Below, piece after piece: positions 25,007 through 33,859 of a stretch of 64,000 nt of DNA (positions within the stretch are counted from its first letter, which is position 1; each line of letters begins with the position of its first letter). The position numbers and the translations under genes were made by a program. This stretch comes from an uncultured Roseovarius sp. (GTDB lineage: Bacteria > Pseudomonadota > Alphaproteobacteria > Rhodobacterales > Rhodobacteraceae). Location: positions 1 to 64,000 of the forward strand of contig CANMFU010000012.1 in NCBI GenBank assembly GCA_947497295.1, written 5' to 3'. The notes below the pieces were generated by a model that was not told where the DNA came from, ran no database searches, and worked only from the letters and a program-made list of their open reading frames with translations.

Positions 25007-27838
25007 TCATTTCTCCACCTTCCATGTCAGTTCGTCCGGTCCCTGCCCCACAGGTGATGTTATCGGCGGCATCACCGGGTGCGCCTCGTCCGCGGCGCGG
25101 ACCTTTTCGATTTTTACGCGCAGATCGAACCATGCGGCCTGACCTGTTACCGGATCAGAATTGGCCCAGCGCAGGCCATCGCCGCGCGGCGGAAGAAGCT
25201 CGTGGATGAGGTGGTTCAGCAGGAAGCCCTCCCTTGCCTCGGGCGCGCCGCCCTTCAGCGCCCAGGTGTCCTTGCGCTTGCCGATGGCGTTCCATGTCCA
25301 GACGGTGTGCGGGTTGAGCGCAGCCATATGGGCGACCGGCACTGTGATCTCGCCATGCGCCGAGGTGACACGCGCCCAGTCGCCATCGATGAAGCCGTGT
25401 TTCTGAAACAACCCGGTCGGCAGGTATAGCGGGTTGCGCCCATGGATCTGACGCAGCCACGCGTTCTGGCCGCCCCAACTGTGATACATCGCCATCGGGC
25501 GCTGGGTGAGGGCGTGGATCGGGTACTCTTCGCCATCCACATGCCCATCCTCCAGCGGCGGATACCAGATGGGCAGGGGGTCGAGCGTCGCCTTGATGCG
25601 TTCGCGCAGATTATCGGGTGGCTGGCGCTCGCCATGCCCGTCGGCGGCCAGCTGGAATCGTCGGAGGGGCTCGGCGTAGAGATCGAAGATGTAGGGCTGC
25701 GGTCTGTCAAAGATACCGATCTTCACAGCCCAATCCTGATAGGCCATATTCCAAGGTTTGTAGTATTGCGCATCCTCGGGGATGTGTTGTGCGCAAAAGC
25801 TGCCATTGGCGATGTAATTGCCGAGCTGCGCCGCGTTCGGCGCGCCGCGTCCGTGAGTGACACCTTGCTCGCCCATGCGCCAGCCAGCCAGCGGGCCTAT
25901 GCCCGGCTTGCGCTGATGGTTGGTGATGTAGTCGGCGTAGTCGGCGTATTTCTGGCCGCCATCTTCGGTGACAAAGCCCGGCAGTTTCAGCCGCGCGCCC
26001 AGCTCGCACATCACCGATTGAAAGCTGCGCACGTCGCGATCCGGCTGCACCACCGGCCAGCGGATTGCGTCAGCGGCGGCGTTCGGCTCGCTTATCGGGC
26101 GATCGAGCAGGGAGATGCAGTCGAACCGCTCCAGATAGGTCGTGTCGGGCAGGATCAGGTCGGCATAGGCGACCATTTCGCTGGAATAGGCATCGGAATA
26201 GATGATGCGGGGGATGACATAGTCGCCGTTTTCGTTGGTGTCGGTCAGCATCTTCGTCACGCCGCCGATATTCATCGACGAATTCCACGCCATGTTGGCC
26301 ATATACATGAAAAGGGTGTCGATTCTGTATGGATCGCCCGCATGGGCATTCGAAACCACCATATGCATCAGGCCATGGGCCGAGAGCGGGTTTTCCCATG
26401 TGAACGCCTTGTCGATGCGTGCGGGGCTGCCGTCCTCCTTCAGGCACAGATCATCCGGGCCGGTGACATAGCCCAGATGCGGGCCATCCAGAGGGGTATC
26501 AGGGGCGCTGCGCGAGTGGGGTTTAGGATGAGCGCTGACCGGCTTGGGGTATGGCGGTTTGAAACGCATTCCGCCGGGCACCTCGACACTGCCAAGCAGA
26601 ATTTGCAGCACATGCAGCGCGCGGCAGGTTTGGAAGCCGTTGGAATGGGCGGAAATCCCGCGCATCGCATGAAAGCTGACGGGGCGGCCCGTCATGCTCT
26701 GGTGTTTTTCGCCGCGAAAATCGGTCCATTCGCGGTCCAGCGTGATCGCCTCGTCAAAGGCGACGCGGGCCAATTCGCTGGCGATCGCCTTGATCTTGTC
26801 CACAGTCAGGCCGCAGCGGTCTGCCACTGCCTCGGGCGCATATTTGGGATCAAGGTAGCGTTCGGCCATCAGGTGCATGACGGGGCGGTGGGTGACGCCC
26901 GCCGCGCGGTGGGTGGCGTGCAGATCGGGGCGGATTCCGGGGGTATCGAAGGCGGCCGGCTTGCCGGTGTTGCGGTCGATGACCTGCGGTTTGCCGTCTA
27001 CATCGCGCAGGAACAGGCCATGCTCGGGCGATTTGGGATCGCCATTCACCAGCACCGGCGCGTTGGTGTAGCGCGACAGGTAATCCACGTCGATCCTGCC
27101 CGCCTTCACCAGCTCATGGATGAGGCTGAGAATGAACAGGCCGTCGGTGCCGGGTGTGATCCCGACCCAGTCATCGGCGACCGCGTTGTACCCGCTGCGG
27201 ATGGGGTTGACCCCGATGATCCGAGCGCCGCGCGCCTTCAGCTTGGCAATGCCCATCTTGATCGGGTTACTGTCATGGTCCTCGGCCACGCCGAACAGCA
27301 TGAACAGCTTGGTATGGTCCCAGTCGGGGGTGCCGAATTCCCAGAACGCGCCGCCCATTGTGTAGATGCCCGCCGCCGCCATGTTGACCGAACAGAACCC
27401 GCCATGCGCCGCATAATTCGGCGTGCCGAAATTCTGCGCCCAATAGCTGGTGAAACTCTGCGATTGGTCGCGGCCGGTGAAGAAGGCCAGCTTTTCGGGC
27501 GCAGTCGCACGCAGGGGCGCCAGCCAGTTGGTTGCAAGATCCAGCGCCTCGTCCCAACTGATTTCCTCGAATTCGCCCGATCCACGCGGGCCGGTGCGGC
27601 GCAAGGGCGCGCGCAGGCGGGCGGGGGAATTGTGCTGCATGATGCCGGCGCTGCCCTTGGCGCACAGCACGCCCTTGTTCACCGGGTGGTCGCGGTTACC
27701 CTCGATATAGGCGACCTTTCCGCCCTTCATATGCACGTTGATGCCGCAGCGGCAGGCGCACATATAGCACGTCGTCTTGCGCACCTCATCCGAGACGGGC
27801 GGCGACAGATCAAGATCGGGCTGATGATGCGGCACGGC
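25007..27838 (-). CDS. soeA: Molybdopterin oxidoreductase catalytic subunit (SoeA-like sulfite dehydrogenase)
   Basis: The 943-residue protein of the DMSO-reductase superfamily begins with a [4Fe–4S] motif (CYMCACRCGINV … CAKG), followed by molybdopterin-binding domains such as FFTGRDQSQSFTSYWAQ and the C-terminal MopB segment. There is no Tat signal, so it is cytoplasmic. With SoeB and SoeC it should oxidise sulfite to sulfate and reduce quinone, as known for SoeABC of roseobacters and purple sulfur bacteria. The assignment rests on subunit order and size and on the taurine regulator upstream; other substrates are possible. I prefer GTG 27838 (AAAGG nine bases upstream) over TTG 27853. Confidence 0.75.
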   Translation of the reverse strand, partial: AVPHHQPDLDLSPPVSDEVRKTTCYMCACRCGINVHMKGGKVAYIEGNRDHPVNKGVLCAKGSAGIMQHNSPARLRAPLRRTGPRGSGEFEEISWDEALDLATNWLAPLRATAPEKLAFFTGRDQSQSFTSYWAQNFGTPNYAAHGGFCSVNMAAAGIYTMGGAFWEFGTPDWDHTKLFMLFGVAEDHDSNPIKMGIAKLKARGARIIGVNPIRSGYNAVADDWVGITPGTDGLFILSLIHELVKAGRIDVDYLSRYTNAPVLVNGDPKSPEHGLFLRDVDGKPQVIDRNTGKPAAFDTPGIRPDLHATHRAAGVTHRPVMHLMAERYLDPKYAPEAVADRCGLTVDKIKAIASELARVAFDEAITLDREWTDFRGEKHQSMTGRPVSFHAMRGISAHSNGFQTCRALHVLQILLGSVEVPGGMRFKPPYPKPVSAHPKPHSRSAPDTPLDGPHLGYVTGPDDLCLKEDGSPARIDKAFTWENPLSAHGLMHMVVSNAHAGDPYRIDTLFMYMANMAWNSSMNIGGVTKMLTDTNENGDYVIPRIIYSDAYSSEMVAYADLILPDTTYLERFDCISLLDRPISEPNAAADAIRWPVVQPDRDVRSFQSVMCELGARLKLPGFVTEDGGQKYADYADYITNHQRKPGIGPLAGWRMGEQGVTHGRGAPNAAQLGNYIANGSFCAQHIPEDAQYYKPWNMAYQDWAVKIGIFDRPQPYIFDLYAEPLRRFQLAADGHGERQPPDNLRERIKATLDPLPIWYPPLEDGHVDGEEYPIHALTQRPMAMYHSWGGQNAWLRQIHGRNPLYLPTGLFQKHGFIDGDWARVTSAHGEITVPVAHMAALNPHTVWTWNAIGKRKDTWALKGGAPEAREGFLLNHLIHELLPPRGDGLRWANSDPVTGQAAWFDLRVKIEKVRAADEAHPVMPPITSPVGQGPDELTWKVEK

Positions 27839-27919
27839 GGGCGGGCCTTTCAAACGGATTGAGCGGAAACATGTCCTGTCTGTGCCAAGGTAAGCAAAAT
27901 TTCATTCCTGTTGTCACCT

Positions 27920-29377
27920 CTATTCTCGCAGCGCCTTGGCGATCAGGGCGATGCCCGCGCCAATCCGCTCGGACGGGATCGAGGAATAGGCAAGGCGGTA
28001 GTAGTTGCGCGGCGGTGCATCGCCGTGGAAAAAGGATGCGCCCGGCTCGATCAGCACGCCCTGGGCGCGCAGGGTCAGCGCCACGGCACCCATATCCACA
28101 CCCTCGGACGCGCGCATCCAGATGGATGATCCGCCATGCACCCCGCGCCCGGCGACGGTCAGGCCATGCTGCGTCAATGCCGCCTCCATCACGCGGCGCC
28201 GCTCGGCGTAGGCGCGGGACATGCGGCGGATCAGACTGTCATAATGCCCAAGGCTGAGGAAATAGGCCGCCGTGCGCTGCATCAGGCCGGGCGGGTGGCG
28301 CAGCACGCTGGCGCGCAGCGCGCGCGCCTCGCGGATGAAGGGGCGCGGGCCGACGAGGTAGCCAAGGCGCAGACCGGGAAAGATCGACTTGGAAAAGCTG
28401 CCGACATAGATCACCCGCCCGTCGCGATCGAGCGATTTCAGCGACGGGGATGGCGCGTTCAGAAACGCCATTTCGAATTCGTAATCATCCTCGACAATCA
28501 GCGCGTCCATGTCCCGCGCCTTTGCCAGCAGCGCGCGGCGCCGCGCCATCGGCATGGTGGCATTGGTCGGGCATTGATGGCTGGGCGTGGTGAAAATCAC
28601 GTCGGCATGGTCGGGTAGCAGATCGGGCGGCAGGCCGCGCGCATCCACCGGAACGGCGGCCGTATGACAGCGCGACTGCGTCAGGATATCGCGCAGCCCA
28701 TGATAGCAAGGGTCTTCGACAACCGCCGTGCGCCGCTGAGTCAGCAGCACCTGCGCCGTCAGCCACAGGGCGTTCTGCGCGCCCATTGTCACAAGGATCT
28801 CGTCCGGCTCGGCCAATATACCGCGCCGGGGCAGCGTGTGACGGGTGATGAATTCGATCAGCTGCGGATCGTCTTGATCGTAATAATCGGTGGCCTGCGC
28901 GTGAAAATCCCGCGTGCCCAGCGCACGCAGCGCGCAATGGCGCCAGTTGGCGTGATCAAACAGCTTCGGGTCGGTCTGCCCGTAAAGGAAGGGATAGGGG
29001 TAATCGGCCCAGTTCAGCGGGCGCTCCGGCGTGGCGCCGCCGGTGTAACGCCGCCCAAGCGCGCGCGACCAGTCGATGCTGCCTGCGCCCGACTGGCGCG
29101 AGGCAAAGCGCGGTGGCTCGGGAGCGGTGGCTGATATGTAATAGCCTGAGCGGTCGCGCGCCTCCAGATAATCACTCGCCTGAAGATCGCTGTAGGCCAG
29201 CGTCACGGTAATGCGGCTTACACCCAGATGCGCAGCAAGGCTGCGCGACGACGGCAGACGCTCGCCCTTTTTCAATCGGCCCGACAATATGGCCTCGGCG
29301 ATCATCTGCTGGATGCGCGCCTGAAGCGTGCCTGCCCCATCAGAGCTGAGGAAGAAGGTCTCGACCGGGATCGCCAT
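27920..29377 (-). CDS. tauR: MocR-subfamily GntR regulator with aminotransferase-like domain, probable TauR
   Basis: This 485-residue regulator starts with a GntR winged helix (about 10–80: GRLKKGERLPSSRSLAAHLG and VSRITVTLAYSDL). A fold-type I aminotransferase-like domain follows, with a PLP-lysine in SFSKSIFPGLRLGY. MocR proteins bind DNA directly and sense amines through PLP; TauR of Rhodobacter activates taurine genes. It precedes soeA by 66–81 bases on the same strand. Its promoter region carries CTGGACCTATC repeats, and the tpa promoter 21 kb away has almost the same motif. The TauR identity is therefore an inference from context plus operator; PdxR or GabR-type function is the alternative. 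Confidence 0.75.
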   Translation of the reverse strand: MAIPVETFFLSSDGAGTLQARIQQMIAEAILSGRLKKGERLPSSRSLAAHLGVSRITVTLAYSDLQASDYLEARDRSGYYISATAPEPPRFASRQSGAGSIDWSRALGRRYTGGATPERPLNWADYPYPFLYGQTDPKLFDHANWRHCALRALGTRDFHAQATDYYDQDDPQLIEFITRHTLPRRGILAEPDEILVTMGAQNALWLTAQVLLTQRRTAVVEDPCYHGLRDILTQSRCHTAAVPVDARGLPPDLLPDHADVIFTTPSHQCPTNATMPMARRRALLAKARDMDALIVEDDYEFEMAFLNAPSPSLKSLDRDGRVIYVGSFSKSIFPGLRLGYLVGPRPFIREARALRASVLRHPPGLMQRTAAYFLSLGHYDSLIRRMSRAYAERRRVMEAALTQHGLTVAGRGVHGGSSIWMRASEGVDMGAVALTLRAQGVLIEPGASFFHGDAPPRNYYRLAYSSIPSERIGAGIALIAKALRE

Positions 29378-29391
29378 GACCCCATGCTAGA

Positions 29392-29420
29392 CTGGACCTA
29401 TCTATGGCGCAATCTGGCCC
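29392..29420 (+). promoter_or_regulatory. Putative TauR operator upstream of tauR–soeABC
   Basis: CTGGACCTATC (29392–29402) is followed 22 bases on by CTGGCCC (29414–29420), a direct-repeat layout typical of MocR regulators. It lies 15–43 bases upstream of the tauR start codon. The 15-base block AGACTGGACCTATC plus flank differs at one position from the block in front of tpa (50688–50702). Confidence 0.6.
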
Positions 29421-29450
29421 GATGCCGGGCGCAAGTTTTTTTGCGGAAAC

Positions 29451-30032
29451 CTATCCCCAACCGTCTGTGTATTCGTCGAACTTTCGTTTTTCACGGCGCG
29501 TCCAGAATTTCTTCCACCGTGCCCAAATCCCCCAAAAGAGGGCGGCCATAAGCGTCAGGATGACGATATTCAGCCACGGAATGATGCGCACATCCGGCCC
29601 TTCGACCCGCTTGACCGAAATTGCATTGGGGAAAATCGACAGGAATTCGTTACGCCAGCCGTAATGCGTGATCGACACCCACTGCGCCTCGCCTGCGCTT
29701 CTCTTGGAGATTAGATCGGACGCTTCGGCCTGCAGGTTCGATGTGTCAAATTTGAAATAGGGCGGCCAGCCCCAGCCGGTATCCTCGTTGCGATAGATCA
29801 TCGGCTTGTCGTTGGTCCGGAACGCCTGAATGAAAAAGACGTCGCGGTTCTTCGGCGCGGCGGCGTTTCCGCTGCTGGAATTGGCCCAGAAAATAGAGTT
29901 TTCGCCAAAATCGACGCGCTTTTCATAGGTGTCAGTAATGCGCGCGATATCATGCTGCGGCAGCGTGTAGTTCAGAAATGCAAAGATGATGATCCAGAAC
30001 GCACCCCAGAAAACCCATTTTACGTAGACCAT
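29451..30032 (-). CDS. DUF1523 family membrane protein
   Basis: The 193-residue protein has an N-terminal helix (about 5–25, WVFWGAFWIIIFAFLNYTLP), a periplasmic middle part and a second helix (about 155–175). The QHDIARITDTYEKRVDFG opening matches the alphaproteobacterial DUF1523 family, whose function is unknown. A GAGGGGG site precedes the ATG. The 88-residue membrane protein gene lies ten bases upstream, so the two are probably one transcript. Confidence 0.65.
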   Translation of the reverse strand: MVYVKWVFWGAFWIIIFAFLNYTLPQHDIARITDTYEKRVDFGENSIFWANSSSGNAAAPKNRDVFFIQAFRTNDKPMIYRNEDTGWGWPPYFKFDTSNLQAEASDLISKRSAGEAQWVSITHYGWRNEFLSIFPNAISVKRVEGPDVRIIPWLNIVILTLMAALFWGIWARWKKFWTRREKRKFDEYTDGWG

Positions 30033-30042
30033 TCAGGCCCCC

Positions 30043-30309
30043 TCACTTGAAATTCGTCAGATATATAATCACTGCAACTGCCGCCACCGGAACCACGTAA
30101 ACGCCCCAGATCAATTTTCGTCGCACCGATCCGTCATATTCTTTCAGTCCCGCCTCGACAAAGCCGTCCATGTCGCCCGGGCGCCCTGTGTCCTGCCATT
30201 CCCGCTCCAGTTTGCCGCGCCGCATCCGCCGCGACCACAACGATAGCGCGATATAAATCACCGTCAGGACCACCCCGCCGATGAGAATGAGCTTGAGCAG
30301 TGCCAGCAC
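30043..30309 (-). CDS. Small two-helix membrane protein, unknown function
   Basis: The 88 residues contain a helix at about 3–24, a basic RRMRRGKLERE segment, a short soluble loop and a C-terminal helix at about 68–85. It starts at GTG with GGAG six bases upstream. It lies ten bases before the DUF1523 gene on the same strand. I do not recognise the family. Confidence 0.6.
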   Translation of the reverse strand: MLALLKLILIGGVVLTVIYIALSLWSRRMRRGKLEREWQDTGRPGDMDGFVEAGLKEYDGSVRRKLIWGVYVVPVAAVAVIIYLTNFK

Positions 30310-30390
30310 TTTGTCTCCGCAGTTTCCCCATACCTTTCATGTTACTGCGGAATCGCGCGACATGGAAACATCAAGTGTACCGGACGCGAT

Positions 30391-30825
30391 TTAGACGCGA
30401 CCGCGGCGCAGGCGCAATCCGTCCCGCATATTGAGCGACAACAGCGCGATATTCACCGCACCGGCAACAAGCTCGGCCCTCTGGACGGCGACAAAGCGCG
30501 TATCAAACTGGCCTGCCCCGGCCTTGGCCGCCAAATAAAATGCGCACGGAATCAGGATCAGCAGGCCGTTCGCCGCGATAATGGGCATGCGCCGCTGCTT
30601 TGACATGACCAGCGGGACCCGGCCCCGCCCGGCAAGGTGTCGCCCCGAGAGCCCGGCAGCCGCCAGTGCCGGTATCAACAACAGCAATCCCCATGGGATA
30701 GCAGCCTTCACTAACGTGACCGCCCCGACGCTGCCGAACGCCTCGCTCAGCGCGGTGGACAGCCAGAACACCGCGATCAGCGCAAGCGCGAGCGTTCCGG
30801 CGATAGGATGAATGAGCCTTGTCAT
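30391..30825 (-). CDS. Small four-helix membrane protein under MarR control
   Basis: The 144 residues have about four hydrophobic segments (near 8–28, 35–58, 75–95 and 110–128), ending in a basic tail. I take ATG 30825 (MTRLIHPIAGTLALAL) because upstream codons cross the operator region. It is divergent from a MarR-family gene with two perfect palindromes between them, so the MarR protein very likely represses it. The function is unknown; it may be a small transporter or integral sensor. Confidence 0.6.
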   Translation of the reverse strand: MTRLIHPIAGTLALALIAVFWLSTALSEAFGSVGAVTLVKAAIPWGLLLLIPALAAAGLSGRHLAGRGRVPLVMSKQRRMPIIAANGLLILIPCAFYLAAKAGAGQFDTRFVAVQRAELVAGAVNIALLSLNMRDGLRLRRGRV

Positions 30826-30848
30826 GTTTGCGCTTCCTTTCAGTTTAT

Positions 30849-30882
30849 ATAGCCAGCTATCTATTATTGCATAGCAGGCTAT
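30849..30882. promoter_or_regulatory. Twin MarR operators
   Basis: ATAGCCAGCTAT (30849–30860) and ATAGCAGGCTAT (30871–30882) are two copies of the dyad ATAGC-NN-GCTAT, 22 bases apart, or about two helical turns. They lie in the 76-base gap between the divergent membrane protein and MarR genes. The second ends 19 bases before the MarR start. The region is AT-rich, unlike its surroundings. Confidence 0.8.
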
Positions 30883-30901
30883 GAGTTTTCTATAAAGCAC
30901 T

Positions 30902-31339
30902 ATGTCATTCACCAAGGACAGATCGGCGGGATATCTCGCAAATCACATGGCGCGGCTCTTTGCACGCGGCCTGACCGCACGCATCCGCCCGCTGGGCCTG
31001 ACCACCGGTACGTTTCCGGCGCTGCTGGAATTGTGGGAGAAAGACGGATTGACCCAGAAGGAACTGGTGGCCCGGCTGGATATCGAGCAGGCGACGATGG
31101 CGAACACGCTGGCCCGAATGGAGCGCGACGGGCTTGTCACGCGCCAGAAGGATGCGACGGACGGGCGCGTTCAGCGCGTCTGGCTGACAAAGCGGGCGCA
31201 GGGCCTGCGCAGCAGCGCCTTGGGCGCGGCGATGGCCGAGAACCACGATGCATTGAGCGCCTTGACAGAAGATGAGCAGGCAATGCTGGTCGAATTGATG
31301 CGCAAGGTGATCGACGCGCGCAAGCAGGGCGCGACATAG
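30902..31339 (+). CDS. MarR-family transcriptional regulator
   Basis: The 145-residue protein has the MarR winged-helix core: LELWEKDGLTQKELVARLDI, then EQATMANTLARMERDGLVTR and the wing KDATDGRVQRVWLTKRA. It acts as a dimer, usually a repressor released by small aromatic ligands or oxidants. The twin ATAGC-NN-GCTAT sites just upstream are the expected targets for autoregulation and for control of the divergent membrane protein. Confidence 0.88.
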   Translation: MSFTKDRSAGYLANHMARLFARGLTARIRPLGLTTGTFPALLELWEKDGLTQKELVARLDIEQATMANTLARMERDGLVTRQKDATDGRVQRVWLTKRAQGLRSSALGAAMAENHDALSALTEDEQAMLVELMRKVIDARKQGAT

Positions 31340-31361
31340 GTCGGCGCGAGGCATCCGGACG

Positions 31362-31394
31362 AAAAGGGGGGCGGCCCCTTACAGACCGCCCCCC
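31362..31394 (-). terminator. Terminator after the creatinase gene
   Basis: GGGGGGCGG (31366–31374) pairs with CCGCCCCCC (31386–31394). On the minus strand it is followed by CCTTTTCGTCC. It lies 22 bases past the creatinase stop and also lies after marR. Confidence 0.75.
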
Positions 31395-31415
31395 ACCAAT
31401 CAGATTAAATCAGGC

Positions 31416-32624
31416 TTAGCCGACGACGTTGAAATCCGGGCCGTAGGGATAGCCGGTGATGTCCTCGTTGCCGTCTTCGGTGATGATCAGCACGTCATGC
31501 TCGCGGTAGCCGCCTGCACCGGGCTGATCGTCCGCGATGGTCAGCATCGGCTCCATCGAGATGACCATGCCGGGCTCCAGCACTGTGTCGATATCTTCGC
31601 GCAGTTCCAGACCTGCCTCACGGCCGTAGTAATGCGACAGGATGCCAAAGCTGTGGCCATAGCCGAAGGTGCGGTATTGCAGCATCTGGCGCTCTTCAAG
31701 GAAGTCGTTGATCTTGTGCGTGACTTCCGCACAGGAAACGCCGGGCTTGAGCAGGCTCATGCCGTATTCATGCGCGGCAATGTTCGTCTCCCAGACCTTC
31801 AGCGACGCATCATCGACCTCGCCCACGAACATCGTGCGCTCCAGCGCGACGTAATAGGCGCTGATCATCGGGAAGGTGTTCAGCGACAGGATATCGCCAT
31901 GCTCCAGCTTGCGCGACGTGACGGGGTTGTGCGCGCCGTCGGTGTTGATGCCCGACTGGAACCATACCCAGGTATCGCGGTATTCCGCATCGGGGAATTC
32001 CTTGGCGATCTCCAGCTCCATCGCGTCGCGGCCTGCGATGGCCACATCGATTTCGCGGGTGCCAACGCTGATCGCGTCCTTGATGGCGTAGCCGCCCACG
32101 TCCGCGACCTTGCAGCAGCGACGGATCAGATCCAGCTCGGCCTGGCTCTTGTGCATGCGCTGAACCATGGTGGTGGGCGCGATGTCGACCGATTTGGACG
32201 GCTTGAGGAAGCTGTCCAGCTTGGATTTTTGCAGCAGCGTCAGGTGGTCTGCCTCATAGCCGACAACTTTGCCTTCGCCCGATACGGACAGGATCGCGCG
32301 CCAGTAGTTGTCGCGCTGCCAGTCGGTATAGGTGATGTTGTCGCCATGGCTGCGGCGCCAGGGCTGGCCCGCGTCGATGCCGGCGGAAATGGTCACGTCC
32401 TGATCGGCAGTGACAACCAGACCGTAGGGACGACCAAAGGAGCAGTAGAGAAAGCCGGAGTAGTAGGCGATGTTGTGCATTGAGGTGAACACGGCCACGT
32501 CGACACCCAGATCGGACATGCGCGCGCGCAGCTTTTGCAGACGTGTTTCGTACTCGGACGCGTCAAATTGCGCCGGTGCCTTTTCGCCGTTGTGGAAGCG
32601 ATACATTTCTGGACGTTCAGTCAT
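31416..32624 (-). CDS. Creatinase (creatine amidinohydrolase)
   Basis: The 402-residue enzyme of the M24 'pita-bread' fold hydrolyses creatine to sarcosine and urea. The N-terminal segment FTSMHNIAYYSGFLYCSFGR and the active-site region WFQSGINTDGAHNPVTSRK (His equivalent to His232 of Pseudomonas creatinase) match true creatinases. So do YRTFGYGHSFGILSHYYGRE and the C-terminal Glu in PGMVISMEPML. It lacks the metal ligands of M24 aminopeptidases. The DMSP lyase DddP is also M24 but has different motifs. AGGAGGG precedes the ATG. It is divergent from a P1 peptidase; no sarcosine oxidase is in the window. Confidence 0.88.
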   Translation of the reverse strand: MTERPEMYRFHNGEKAPAQFDASEYETRLQKLRARMSDLGVDVAVFTSMHNIAYYSGFLYCSFGRPYGLVVTADQDVTISAGIDAGQPWRRSHGDNITYTDWQRDNYWRAILSVSGEGKVVGYEADHLTLLQKSKLDSFLKPSKSVDIAPTTMVQRMHKSQAELDLIRRCCKVADVGGYAIKDAISVGTREIDVAIAGRDAMELEIAKEFPDAEYRDTWVWFQSGINTDGAHNPVTSRKLEHGDILSLNTFPMISAYYVALERTMFVGEVDDASLKVWETNIAAHEYGMSLLKPGVSCAEVTHKINDFLEERQMLQYRTFGYGHSFGILSHYYGREAGLELREDIDTVLEPGMVISMEPMLTIADDQPGAGGYREHDVLIITEDGNEDITGYPYGPDFNVVG

Positions 32625-32770
32625 TTCGACCCTCCTGAAAAAGAAAGGTCCCGGCGTTCAGGACTGTTGGACTATGTGGCCTGACCCGAATCGGGTGAGC
32701 GGCGCCACCGCTCCGACCTGAAAGTCTTGTTGCCGATTCCAAGGATTCTGGCAAGGTATTTTACAAAGCG

Positions 32771-33787
32771 ATGAAAGGCCAGCACGTGACGCATATAAAA
32801 ATCGGCCCCCTGAACCTGATCACCGATGTGGCGGGGCTGCGGGTTGGCAATGCCAGTGACGGCGCGCTGAAATCCGGCGTGACGGTGCTGACGGCAGATG
32901 CGCCTTTCACCGCCGGAGTGCATGTGATGGGCGGCGCGCCCGGCACGCGCGAGACGGATCTGCTGGCCCCTGACCGGACCGTGCAGCAGGTGGATGCGGT
33001 GGTGCTGTCGGGCGGTTCGGCCTTCGGGCTGGATGCCGCTTCAGGCGTGGCGGACGCGCTGCGCGCCGCCGGGCGCGGCTTTGCCGTCGGGGATGTGCGC
33101 GTGCCGATCGTGCCGGCGGCGATCCTGTTTGATCTGCTGAATGGCGGCGACAAGACTTGGGCGCAGAACCCCTACGGTGACCTCGGCGCGGCAGCATGGG
33201 CGGCGGCAGGCACCCGATTTGATCTGGGCAGCGTCGGCGCCGGAACCGGGGCGCTGACGGCAACGCTTAAGGGCGGGCTGGGCTCCGCGTCCATTATTTT
33301 GCCGACCGGCCATACCGTCGGCGCGCTTGTCGCGGTCAATGCCTTGGGGTCCGCGACCGTGGCAGATGGCGCGCATTTCTGGGCCGCACCGTTTGAAATC
33401 GACGAGGAGTTTGGCGGCCTCGGCCCGGCGCACGACTACGGCGAGGTCCATCTGCCGCGCACCAAAATGGGCGACGCGGGCAACACCACCATCGCCATCG
33501 TCGCCACCGATGCCGACCTGACCCAACCGCAATGCACCCGGATGGCGACCGCCGCGCATGACGGTATGGCGCGCGCCCTGCTGCCGTCGCACACGCCGAT
33601 GGACGGCGACCTGGTCTTTGCTGCCAGCACCGGCGCGCGCGATTTGAACGATCCGGACCGCGATACGCTGCTGCTGGGCCATGCCGCGGCAAATTGCCTG
33701 TCGCGGGCCATAGCGCGGGCGGTCTATCTGGCGCGCCCTGCGCGGAACGATGTGCTGCCTTGCTGGTCGGACCGGTTTGCACCGTAA
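32771..33787 (+). CDS. P1/S58 family peptidase (DmpA-like aminopeptidase)
   Basis: The 338-residue protein has the DmpA/S58 pattern: ITDVAGLRVGNA near the start, VVLSGGSAFGLDAASGV in the middle, and MGDAGNTTIAIVATDADL, at which autocleavage creates the N-terminal nucleophile (Thr/Ser). Members are D- or L-aminopeptidases, beta-peptidyl aminopeptidases or lactone/amide hydrolases. Creatinase lies divergently next to it, but no shared pathway is evident. GTG 32786, with AAAGG seven bases upstream, is a good alternative start. Confidence 0.82.
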   Translation: MKGQHVTHIKIGPLNLITDVAGLRVGNASDGALKSGVTVLTADAPFTAGVHVMGGAPGTRETDLLAPDRTVQQVDAVVLSGGSAFGLDAASGVADALRAAGRGFAVGDVRVPIVPAAILFDLLNGGDKTWAQNPYGDLGAAAWAAAGTRFDLGSVGAGTGALTATLKGGLGSASIILPTGHTVGALVAVNALGSATVADGAHFWAAPFEIDEEFGGLGPAHDYGEVHLPRTKMGDAGNTTIAIVATDADLTQPQCTRMATAAHDGMARALLPSHTPMDGDLVFAASTGARDLNDPDRDTLLLGHAAANCLSRAIARAVYLARPARNDVLPCWSDRFAP

Positions 33788-33859
33788 CGCTGCACCTTGC
33801 GCCTTGCCCCTCAAAACCCGATAAAGCGCACCATCCGGAAACAAGGGAGGCCGCAAGCC

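Noticed and set aside
25007..27838. DMSO reductase or nitrate reductase identity for the molybdoenzyme
   Set aside because: No Tat signal, three-subunit cytoplasmic layout and taurine-type regulator favour SoeABC; however substrate is not proven.
25442..27862. Plus-strand open frame of about 800 codons opposite soeA
   Set aside because: Antisense to a conserved molybdoenzyme; no motif of its own.
31416..32624. DMSP lyase DddP, also of the M24 family and common in roseobacters
   Set aside because: The N-terminal and active-site phrases are those of creatinase; DddP is longer and has different conserved segments.
32645..32690. TTGGACTAT near 32668, resembling the TauR site, in the creatinase–P1 peptidase gap
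   Set aside because: It matches only part of the motif and lacks a properly spaced second half.
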